NCBI GenBank assembly: GCA_034430175.1
Contig: DAOUFI010000014.1
Span: 33,111-97,110 of the forward strand
DNA length: 64,000 nucleotides
Direction of reading: 5' to 3'
DNA from: UBA6107 sp034430175
Lineage (GTDB): Bacteria; Chloroflexota; Anaerolineae; Anaerolineales; Anaerolineaceae
Shown here: positions 35,478-42,229 of the stretch, piece after piece
Layout: every line of letters starts with the position of its first letter
Numbering within the stretch: the stretch's first letter is position 1
Translations under genes and position numbers: made by a program
Notes under the pieces: generated by a model
What the model was told of the DNA's origin: nothing
Databases searched by the model: none
The model's input: only the letters and a program-made list of their open reading frames with translations

Positions 35478-36437
35478 ATGTCAATCGTATTAACCGGTTC
35501 TGTTGCATTTGATTATTTAATGACCTTTCCAGGTCATTTCAACCAGCAGATCTTGCCCGATAAACTCGACAAGATCAGTCTTTCGTTCCTGGTGGATTCC
35601 ATGTCTCGCCAGCGCGGCGGGATCGCACCTAATATTGCCTATACATTAGCTCTTCTCGGTGAGAAACCGATGGTGATGGCCACAGTGGGCAAGGATTTTG
35701 CCGAATATCGTGCCTGGTTGGAATGTCAGGGAGTAAACACGCATTACATGAAAGAAATTCCTGACAAATACACGGCCTCGTTCTTCGCCAATACAGACCT
35801 GGATAACAATCAAATCGCCAGTTTCTATACCGGAGCGATGGCAGATGCTTGCGAGGTCTCACTCAAACAGATGAATAAAGGCGAAGCTGATTTTGTGGTC
35901 ATTTCACCTAACGATCCCAAAGCAATGGATCAATACGTGCGTGAATGCGTTGAATTGGGAATCCCGTACTTGTATGACCCCTCTCAGCAAGTCGCGCGAA
36001 ATGACCACGAGCAGTTAAAACGTGGCGTTGAGAATGCCTATGCTTTATTCGTTAACGAATACGAATTCGAGTTGTTACAGAGCCATACAGGCATGAATGC
36101 TGTGGAGATTGAGAAAGCAGTTAAATTATTGGTGGTCACTTGCGGAGAAAAAGGCGCGATCGTAAAGTTTGGCGGAACACAGTATGATATTCCCATTGTT
36201 CCAGCTGATTTCATAGCCGATCCTACGGGTGTGGGCGATGCGTTCCGCGGTGGTTTTTTGACTGGCTATCGTTTGAATCTGGATTTGCAGACCTGCGGTC
36301 AAATGGGAGCCCTTGCAGCGACGTACGTGCTTGAGCAAAAAGGCACACAAAACCATCACTATACCATTCCCGAGTTCATTAAGCGTTACCGCGCTCATTT
36401 CGATGATCACGGCGCTTTGGATAAATTGTTGAAGTAA
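35478..36437 (+). CDS. PfkB-family sugar/nucleoside kinase, probably adenosine kinase
   Basis: A 319-residue ribokinase-fold kinase. RQRGGIAPNIAYTLALLG near 44 is the substrate-binding GG loop. DPTGVGDAFRGGF near 250 holds the catalytic Asp and anion hole. The gene lies three bases after mtnA and 20 bases before ahcY. AhcY makes adenosine, which must be removed to pull the reaction, so adenosine is the likely substrate; this is context-based. Other PfkB members use ribose or fructose phosphates. Confidence 0.85.
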   Translation: MSIVLTGSVAFDYLMTFPGHFNQQILPDKLDKISLSFLVDSMSRQRGGIAPNIAYTLALLGEKPMVMATVGKDFAEYRAWLECQGVNTHYMKEIPDKYTASFFANTDLDNNQIASFYTGAMADACEVSLKQMNKGEADFVVISPNDPKAMDQYVRECVELGIPYLYDPSQQVARNDHEQLKRGVENAYALFVNEYEFELLQSHTGMNAVEIEKAVKLLVVTCGEKGAIVKFGGTQYDIPIVPADFIADPTGVGDAFRGGFLTGYRLNLDLQTCGQMGALAATYVLEQKGTQNHHYTIPEFIKRYRAHFDDHGALDKLLK

Positions 36438-36457
36438 TGTCATTTCTGGAGGAATAG

Positions 36458-37717
36458 ATGTCAAATTATGATGTGAAGGACCTAAAGCAGGCAGACGGCG
36501 GCCGTTTACGTATTGAGTGGGCCGAGCGTGAGATGCCCGTACTGCGCCAAATCAAAGAACGTTTCGCGAAAGAGCGTCCCTTGAAAGGACTACGTATTTC
36601 TGCATGTCTGCATGTGACCACCGAAACCGCCAACTTAATGAAGACTTTGCAGGCTGGTGGAGCAGATATTGTGTTGACCGCGTCCAATCCGCTTTCAACC
36701 CAGGACGATGTGGCAGCATCTCTCATTACCCATGATGAGATTCCTGTTTACGCCATCAAGGGTGAAGACAACGTAGTCTACTACAAGCACATCAACGCGG
36801 CTCTCGACCACAAGCCACAATTCACAATGGATGACGGTGCTGACCTGGTAAGTGTGCTTCACAAGGACCGCCGTGAATTATTGAGTAATGTCATTGCGGG
36901 CACTGAAGAAACCACCACGGGCGTCATCCGCCTTCATGCCATGGCTGCCGACAAAGCTCTGAACTATCCCATCATTGCTATCAACGATGCCATGACCAAG
37001 CACTTCTTCGATAATCGCTATGGGACAGGACAGTCAACCCTTGACGGTGTGATCCGTGCTACCAATGTATTGTTGGCTGGCAAGAAGTTTGTGGTCGCTG
37101 GTTATGGTTGGTGCGGACGTGGTTTGGCTAGCAAGGCAAAAGGTATGGGCTCGGACGTGATCGTTACTGAGGTTGATCCGCTGAAGGCGTTGGAAGCCAC
37201 CATGGATGGTTTTAGAGTTATGCCGATGGATGAAGCAGCTAAGATCGGTGATTTCTTTGTTACCCTCACAGGCGATATCAACGTAATCGATGAACGCCAC
37301 TTTAAACTGATGAAAGACGGCGCGATCGTTGCTAACTCGGGTCATTTTAATGTTGAAATCAATATTCCCGCGCTCGCGAAGATGGCGAAATCCAAGCGGC
37401 TTGTTCGCCCATTTGTGGATGAATATGTTTTACCCGATGGACGCCGTATCTATATCCTCGGAGAAGGTCGTTTAATTAACCTGGCTTCCGCTGAAGGGCA
37501 TCCGGCTTCGGTTATGGACATGTCTTTTGCTAACCAGGCTTTGTCATTGGAATACCTGGCGAAAAATGCTGACAAACTTGAGAAGCAAGTTTACAGTGTT
37601 CCAGATGAAATTGACAAGAACATCGCTAAACTTAAACTGACCGCGATGGGAGTTGAGATCGATGAGTTAACAGCCGAGCAGGTGAAGTACCTGGGTTCAT
37701 GGGAAGAAGGAACCTAA
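36458..37717 (+). CDS. ahcY: Adenosylhomocysteinase (S-adenosylhomocysteine hydrolase)
   Basis: Splits S-adenosylhomocysteine to adenosine and homocysteine with bound NAD+. The 419-residue protein has SACLHVTTETANLMKTL near 49, the DDGADLV block near 127, the NAD-binding GYGWCGRGLASKAKGMG near 212 and the C-terminal QVKYLGSWEEGT close (the typical end is a Tyr). It is shorter than eukaryotic and proteobacterial forms, as in many thermophilic and anaerobic bacteria. It follows the adenosine-kinase-like gene by 20 bases with GGAGG. Together with mtnA this forms a SAM by-product recycling set. Confidence 0.96.
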   Translation: MSNYDVKDLKQADGGRLRIEWAEREMPVLRQIKERFAKERPLKGLRISACLHVTTETANLMKTLQAGGADIVLTASNPLSTQDDVAASLITHDEIPVYAIKGEDNVVYYKHINAALDHKPQFTMDDGADLVSVLHKDRRELLSNVIAGTEETTTGVIRLHAMAADKALNYPIIAINDAMTKHFFDNRYGTGQSTLDGVIRATNVLLAGKKFVVAGYGWCGRGLASKAKGMGSDVIVTEVDPLKALEATMDGFRVMPMDEAAKIGDFFVTLTGDINVIDERHFKLMKDGAIVANSGHFNVEINIPALAKMAKSKRLVRPFVDEYVLPDGRRIYILGEGRLINLASAEGHPASVMDMSFANQALSLEYLAKNADKLEKQVYSVPDEIDKNIAKLKLTAMGVEIDELTAEQVKYLGSWEEGT

Positions 37718-37761
37718 TCCGGCGAGTATCGGTTAAACCCGAGAATAGATGAGATATTAAG

Positions 37762-37792
37762 AAACAGGCTTCTAATAACGAAGCCTGTTTTT
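37762..37792. terminator. Bidirectional terminator between ahcY and the C39-like peptidase gene
   Basis: AAACAGGCTTC pairs with GAAGCCTGTTT (loop TAATAAC), with five T on the plus strand and a T-run on the reverse strand. Confidence 0.9.
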
Positions 37793-37804
37793 ATCAATCA
37801 ATGT

Positions 37805-38707
37805 TTACTTCATAATTACAGCCATATTTCCCAAAGTCGCCCAGGAATCCTGAAAAATCCAGATTGGACGGGTGTAAGTCATGCCACCATCCAAAACCCA
37901 GACACTGGTTTCGTCATATCCATAAATGATCACGGTATGCTCGAATCGAACCACAAGAGTCGTGTGACCATCCAAGGCTTCATAATTTTGCGAGACACCG
38001 CCAGCCCAGACATTTCCGTAAACCCATACGATCACGGGTTCACCGCTGGTGATTTGCATGCGTAGATCATCAAACGAATAGTTGTGGACAGCTTTGGCAC
38101 CGAGGCCGTATCTCCTGAGCAAAGCGGCGACCGGGTCAGCATGGACACCATATGAATTTGGGGGAAGCTGACCTTCAGTGCCATCTGGACTGCCAACGAA
38201 ACCGGCATCTGGATCATCCGATTGTGGTAAAGCGTACAAGAATTCATTCTCGCTGATCGTAACTCCAAAAAAGCTCGCCCAATCGACAGCGGAACGCGAC
38301 TCACAAGATAGTGAATGGCTCTGGTTAAAACCATACATGCCATTGATCAAGTAGCTCGGTGGAAGATCTTCAACAGTCGGATTAATAGGTGTGTTGGTGG
38401 GGATGGGTGTGGGAGTTTTGGTTGGTTTGGGGGTCTTAGTTGGCGTGGCGGTTGCTGTAGTGGTGGGCGTGAAAGTTGGTATAGCTGTGTTTGTCGGCAG
38501 TGGTTGGAAGGGAGTCATTGTTGCAGGCAAGGCAGCAAATTGATCGAAAACAATGATCGTAGGGGAAGGAGTAAGAATGTTATATGACAAGCTAATCTGG
38601 AGCATTCCTGACGATAATAAGTAAATGACACTGGCTGCGATCAATAAAAATATAAACACGGCCAGAAGTAACCTTTTCCAGATTCTGGAACGGGTGGATT
38701 CACTCAT
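37805..38707 (-). CDS. Membrane-anchored C39-like cysteine peptidase domain protein
   Basis: A 300-residue protein from the ATG at 38707; the frame extends 30 codons further over the previous gene, but MSESTRSR directly after that gene's stop is the sensible start. A single membrane helix (about 12-35) is followed by a Pro-Thr-rich linker (TPTPIPTNT style, about 60-115), and then a papain-like C39_2 domain. The likely catalytic Cys is in HSLSCESRSAVDWASFFG and the His in DGHTTLVV; a VWVLDGG motif follows. C39 domains cleave leader peptides or act on peptide bonds outside the cell. It lies downstream of recA and an NBR1-Ig lipoprotein on the same strand. Confidence 0.78.
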   Translation of the reverse strand: MSESTRSRIWKRLLLAVFIFLLIAASVIYLLSSGMLQISLSYNILTPSPTIIVFDQFAALPATMTPFQPLPTNTAIPTFTPTTTATATPTKTPKPTKTPTPIPTNTPINPTVEDLPPSYLINGMYGFNQSHSLSCESRSAVDWASFFGVTISENEFLYALPQSDDPDAGFVGSPDGTEGQLPPNSYGVHADPVAALLRRYGLGAKAVHNYSFDDLRMQITSGEPVIVWVYGNVWAGGVSQNYEALDGHTTLVVRFEHTVIIYGYDETSVWVLDGGMTYTRPIWIFQDSWATLGNMAVIMK

Positions 38708-38721
38708 TGAAAGACTATTGG

Positions 38722-39276
38722 TTATTCCTGCACCACATTGATCTCGATCGAAATATATTCGCCAAAAGATTTTCCGTCTGGGCCAAAAGCCTGCCATGTG
38801 GAAATGTAGTTACCGGGTTCAGTTGGCGCCGTAAAAACGATCTGAATGGTACCGTCAACACCGGCGCGCAAAGGTGTTATCGACTGGGGGTTTACAGCAC
38901 CAAGTTCGATCCCATCAATCAGGCGTAAGGTATAAGTCGCGTTCCAATTGCATGTTCCGGAGTTTTTGACTTTCCATTGTTTTTCGAGTGTCTCACCGGG
39001 TTTTACAAAAGTGCCATCCGGGTAGTTAAGGTCATTGAGATATTCCAAATCATTCTTGCAATCCTTAACCTGCGAATTTAATGGATCGGTAAGATCCGGA
39101 GTTGGGGTTTGAGTGAATGCAGACACAAGAGTGGGAGGGATGAAAATTGGGGCTTGTTTATCAGAAGGGAGAGCAAACTGTGGTCGTAACGCGCTGCAAC
39201 CCATAGCCATGCTCATCAGCATGGCTATGGCGCAGAATGTGAGCGATTTCTTGAAAACCTGTTTATAGATCCGCAT
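38722..39276 (-). CDS. Lipoprotein with an NBR1-type Ig-like domain
   Basis: A 184-residue exported protein. Signal peptide with lipobox MAMGC near 23-27, a Pro-Thr linker, then a domain with the pattern of the NBR1 Ig-like family (about 85-180): FVKPGETLEKQWKVKNSGTCNW, then TYTLRLIDG and a late STWQAFGPDGKSFGE. The spaced Trp residues are diagnostic. In bacteria these domains occur on surface proteins, often attached to peptidases. The adjacent gene encodes a C39-like peptidase with a similar linker, so the two may act together; this is inference. Confidence 0.85.
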   Translation of the reverse strand: MRIYKQVFKKSLTFCAIAMLMSMAMGCSALRPQFALPSDKQAPIFIPPTLVSAFTQTPTPDLTDPLNSQVKDCKNDLEYLNDLNYPDGTFVKPGETLEKQWKVKNSGTCNWNATYTLRLIDGIELGAVNPQSITPLRAGVDGTIQIVFTAPTEPGNYISTWQAFGPDGKSFGEYISIEINVVQE

Positions 39277-39284
39277 GAGTGAAA

Positions 39285-40379
39285 TTATTCACCATCTGAA
39301 TCGGAATCACTATCATCACTGGTAACACCAACCGTCAAGGGAATTTCACCGCCCATGGCGCGTTGACGCACAGCTGTTTCGATCTCTTTACATAGTTCCG
39401 GATTTTGTCTGAGGTAATCCTTGGCATTCTCGCGACCCTGACCAAGACGCACATCACCATAGGAGAAGAACGCCCCACGTTTGGTGATGATCTCCAGCGC
39501 AGTAGCTAGATCAATAATGTCACCCTCTTTGGAAATACCCTCGTTATACATGATATCGAATTCAGCAGTGCGGAAGGGGGGAGCTACCTTGTTCTTGACC
39601 ACACGGACACGAGTGCGATTACCAACGATTTCAGGTCCCACTTTGATGGATTGGATACGGCGGGTATCAAGGCGAACTGAAGCGTAAAACTTCAAGGCAA
39701 GACCGCCCGGGGTGGTCTCAGGATTACCGAACATTACACCGATCTTCTGGCGCAACTGGTTTGTGAAAATGACCGCTGTCTTTGTTTGATTGATGGCGCC
39801 GGAAAGTTTTCGCAGCGCTTGTGACATCAAACGGGCCTGCATACCCATGCTGGCATCGCCCATATCCCCTTCGATCTCCGCGCGTGGAACAAGCGCGGCT
39901 ACCGAATCGACCACAACCACATCGACTGCTCCGGAGCGAACGAGTGTTTCAGCGATTTCCAGAGCTTGTTCCCCAGTATCGGGCTGCGATACCAGAAGGC
40001 TTTCAATATTCACGCCTAAACGGACGGCGTAAGCCGGGTCAAGAGCATGCTCCATGTCAATAAAGGCAACGGTTCCACCTAAACGCTGAGCTTCAGCTAC
40101 AATGTGCAAGCATAGGGTGGTCTTGCCGGATGATTCAGGACCGTAGATCTCGGTAATGCGGCCTCGGGGAATACCGCCTATTCCAAGTGCGATATCCAGT
40201 GAGAGTGAACCGGTAGGAATGGCTTCAACCTCAAGGGAATGGGTTTCACCCAGACGCATGATTGAACCTTCACCGTAGCGTTTCACGATATCGCCCAGAG
40301 CCTTATCTAAGACCGCGCGTTTGGCTTCGTTCATTTCCGGGGGGACACCCTGTCCGTTTTGAATGGGTTTCTTCGCCAT
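39285..40379 (-). CDS. recA: Recombinase A
   Basis: Forms filaments on single-stranded DNA, drives strand exchange and stimulates LexA cleavage. The 364-residue protein has Walker A GPESSGKT (80-87), Walker B VVVVDSVAALVP, the L2-loop FTNQLRQKIGVMFGNPETTPGG and an acidic C-terminus (SDDSDSDSDGE). AGAGGAG precedes the start on the reverse strand. Its promoter holds a LexA-type box (see 40433-40460). Confidence 0.98.
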   Translation of the reverse strand: MAKKPIQNGQGVPPEMNEAKRAVLDKALGDIVKRYGEGSIMRLGETHSLEVEAIPTGSLSLDIALGIGGIPRGRITEIYGPESSGKTTLCLHIVAEAQRLGGTVAFIDMEHALDPAYAVRLGVNIESLLVSQPDTGEQALEIAETLVRSGAVDVVVVDSVAALVPRAEIEGDMGDASMGMQARLMSQALRKLSGAINQTKTAVIFTNQLRQKIGVMFGNPETTPGGLALKFYASVRLDTRRIQSIKVGPEIVGNRTRVRVVKNKVAPPFRTAEFDIMYNEGISKEGDIIDLATALEIITKRGAFFSYGDVRLGQGRENAKDYLRQNPELCKEIETAVRQRAMGGEIPLTVGVTSDDSDSDSDGE

Positions 40380-40432
40380 GGTATTCTCCTCTACTTCGTT
40401 TTCAGAATTATATATGATTCCCTACAAATGTT

Positions 40433-40460
40433 ATTATAGTACATATGTTCGTAAAGTCAA
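40433..40460 (-). promoter_or_regulatory. recA promoter with a LexA (SOS) box
   Basis: Read on the reverse strand: TTGACT (40455-40460), a 16-base spacer and TATAAT (40433-40438). The spacer holds CGAACATATGTACT (40438-40451), which fits the Gram-positive LexA box CGAACNNNNGTTCG except in part of the right half. Binding there would block the promoter, the standard recA arrangement. Confidence 0.8.
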
Positions 40461-40492
40461 CCAATTAGAAAACTTAAAATTATGAAAACCTA

Positions 40493-40521
40493 TTGACTTT
40501 CAGGAGAAACATCTGTATTAT
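40493..40521 (+). promoter_or_regulatory. glnA leader promoter
   Basis: TTGACT (40493-40498), a 17-base spacer and TATTAT (40516-40521). Transcription would start near 40528, about 330 bases before the glnA start codon. Confidence 0.75.
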
Positions 40522-40553
40522 TTTTCAATATTAAAATTAAATACGTGAGAGCT

Positions 40554-40750
40554 AGCGGCTGCATCTCAAACGAGATGACGAGGTGGAGGTTCCTTTTCGC
40601 GAGAAGAGGTTAACCTGCGGGGAGAAGAGCAGGGAAAATCGAAGGATCAGCGGATGCCTCTGGAGTCTTGCTACAGACTCCTTTCTCTCTTCCAAAGAAG
40701 ATCAATACGAAAACCATCCGGTGACGGATGGGACAAGCAGGGATCAGTGG
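40554..40750 (+). ncRNA. glmS-ribozyme-like structured leader upstream of glnA
   Basis: The leader contains the conserved blocks of the glmS ribozyme core in order. AGCGG (40554-40558) comes first. A P1-like stem follows, CATCTC/GAGATG (40562-40567/40572-40577). Next is GACGAGGTGGAGGTT (40577-40591), where known glmS RNAs have GACGAGG.GGAGGTT, then ATCGA (40638-40642) and CGGATGCCTC (40651-40660). GGAGG pairs with CCTCT as P2. A P3-like hairpin, GGAGTCT/AGACTCC (40662-40681), and a P4-like hairpin, CCATCCG/CGGATGG (40714-40731) with a GTGA tetraloop, follow in the expected places. An insert of about 46 bases, itself forming two small hairpins, separates GGAGGTT from ATCGA. The usual CGCC/GGCG pairing next to the cleavage site is changed (GCTG 40558-40561 can pair with CAGC 40648-40651), so cleavage is uncertain. 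The comparison is from memory of the family consensus. Confidence 0.7.
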
Positions 40751-40810
40751 TCAGGTGACGAAGTCTACCTGTTTGTATTTCTATTGGAAGGGATGCATTG
40801 TTTTCATTTC

Positions 40811-40840
40811 AAGGCATGCCCACGCATGCCTTTATTTTTT
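40811..40840 (+). terminator. Intrinsic terminator in the glnA leader (attenuator position)
   Basis: AAGGCATGC (40811-40819) pairs with GCATGCCTT (40824-40832) around CCAC, followed by TATTTTTT. It lies only three bases before the AAGGAG of glnA, so transcription of glnA requires read-through. A weaker hairpin at 40752-40771 followed by TTTGTATTT lies between it and the glmS-like core. Confidence 0.85.
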
Positions 40841-40855
40841 AATAAGGAGAAGGCT

Positions 40856-42193
40856 ATGGACAAGAAAGAGTTATTTGAACGGATCGAAGCAGATGGTGTT
40901 GAGTTCGTTTCTCTGCAATTTACCGATGTAACCGGATCGGTAAAGAGTGTTGATGCTCCGTTGAACCAGTTGAAAGAAGCCCTGGAAAATGGGTTGTGGT
41001 TTGATGGCTCATCGATCGAAGGATTTGCACGCATTCAAGAAAGTGACATGTTATTGTCTCCGGATATTGATTCTTACGCGGTTCTCCCCTGGACCTCTAC
41101 GGATCGGCGTCGTGCTCGCTTGTTTTGCGATATTTTCCGCCCCGATGGCTCACCATATGATGGCGATCCGCGCGGTGTCTTAAAACGTCAGATGGCGAAA
41201 CTTGAAAAACGGGGATGGATTTACAATGTGGGTTCAGAACCGGAATTCTTCCTGTTTAACCCGAACACAAATGGCAGCGTCCATCCGGTTCCCCACGATG
41301 TAGGCAGTTATTTCGACTTTTCTCCCAATGACGAAGCAGCCCGCGTACGCAGCGAATTGATGCATGCTCTGCATACAATGGGGCTTGAGATCGAAGTTGG
41401 GCATCATGAAGTAGCTCTTGGGCAACATGAGATTGATTTTCGCTTTGCCGACGCGCTGAAATCCGCAGATAATGTTCTCACAATGAAATGCGCTGTTAAG
41501 GCGATTGCCGCCCAAAACGGTTTGGTGGCGTCATTTATGCCAAAACCAGTATTTGGTATCAATGGTTCGGGGATGCACTGTCATCAATCTTTGTTCAATA
41601 CAGAAGGTGAGAATCTCTTCTACGATGGTAATGATGAATTTGGCATATCGAAGATCGCTTATGGATTCATCGCCGGGCAATTGGCTCATGCCAGGTGTTT
41701 TTCAGCGGTTACAGCACCAACAGTAAACTCGTATAAACGTCTCGTCCCAGGATATGAGGCGCCAGTTTATGTTGGCTGGGCGCAGACCAACCGATCAGCA
41801 CTTATCCGATTGCCGCGGTATAAAGCCGGCAATACCAAGGCTGTCCGTGCTGAATTACGCTGCCCGGATCCCTCCTGCAACCCATACCTGGCTTACACAG
41901 TTATGCTTGCGACAGCTATGGATGGAATTGAAAAAGGATTAACACCGCCAGCGCCTTTGAACAATATCAATGTATACGAGATGACCGCGCAAGAACGAAA
42001 GGAACGCAAAGTGAGTGAATTACCAGGATCACTGCATGAAGCGTTGGAAGAGATGAAGAAAGATTCCGTGATTGAAGAAGCACTGGGCCCGACGGTATTC
42101 GAAGCTTTTATCCGCGCCAAGGAAGCGGAATGGGAAGAGTATCGCTTGCGGGTGATGGATTGGGAAGTGGAAAGGTACCTCGAACTTGCATAG
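40856..42193 (+). CDS. glnA: Glutamine synthetase, type I
   Basis: Forms glutamine from glutamate, ammonia and ATP; the main ammonia-assimilation enzyme. The 445-residue protein has the family signatures FDGSSIEGFARI near 47, the metal-site segment SEPEFFLF near 125, GQHEIDFRFADALKSADN near 189 and NGSGMHCHQSL near 237. The ATP-proximal RSALIRLPRY segment lies near 310. The length matches the short GSI-alpha type, and I do not see the NLYDLP-type adenylylation motif of GSI-beta enzymes. The frame extends 91 codons upstream to a GTG at 40583, but that stretch is the structured leader; the ATG after AAGGAG is the true start. Expression is probably governed by the leader and terminator described above. 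Confidence 0.97.
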   Translation: MDKKELFERIEADGVEFVSLQFTDVTGSVKSVDAPLNQLKEALENGLWFDGSSIEGFARIQESDMLLSPDIDSYAVLPWTSTDRRRARLFCDIFRPDGSPYDGDPRGVLKRQMAKLEKRGWIYNVGSEPEFFLFNPNTNGSVHPVPHDVGSYFDFSPNDEAARVRSELMHALHTMGLEIEVGHHEVALGQHEIDFRFADALKSADNVLTMKCAVKAIAAQNGLVASFMPKPVFGINGSGMHCHQSLFNTEGENLFYDGNDEFGISKIAYGFIAGQLAHARCFSAVTAPTVNSYKRLVPGYEAPVYVGWAQTNRSALIRLPRYKAGNTKAVRAELRCPDPSCNPYLAYTVMLATAMDGIEKGLTPPAPLNNINVYEMTAQERKERKVSELPGSLHEALEEMKKDSVIEEALGPTVFEAFIRAKEAEWEEYRLRVMDWEVERYLELA

Positions 42194-42198
42194 GCAAC

Positions 42199-42229
42199 AA
42201 GGCACAGCTTCAACAAGCTGTGCCTTTTT
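42199..42229. terminator. Bidirectional terminator between glnA and the UppP fusion gene
   Basis: AAGGCACAGCTT pairs with AAGCTGTGCCTT around CAAC, followed by T on the plus strand and overlapping the stop codon of the convergent gene. Confidence 0.92.

Noticed and set aside
38385..38500. Short repeated GGTGTTGG-like tract resembling a DNA repeat array
   Set aside because: It is the codon pattern of the Pro-Thr linker in the C39-like protein, not a CRISPR or satellite.
40554..40750. Cyanobacterial-type glutamine riboswitch upstream of glnA
   Set aside because: The conserved blocks I recall for that motif are absent, whereas those of the glmS core are present in order.
40583..40855. Ninety-one-codon N-terminal extension of GlnA from a GTG
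   Set aside because: The stretch coincides with the structured leader and terminator, and a strong AAGGAG with the family-typical start lies at 40856.
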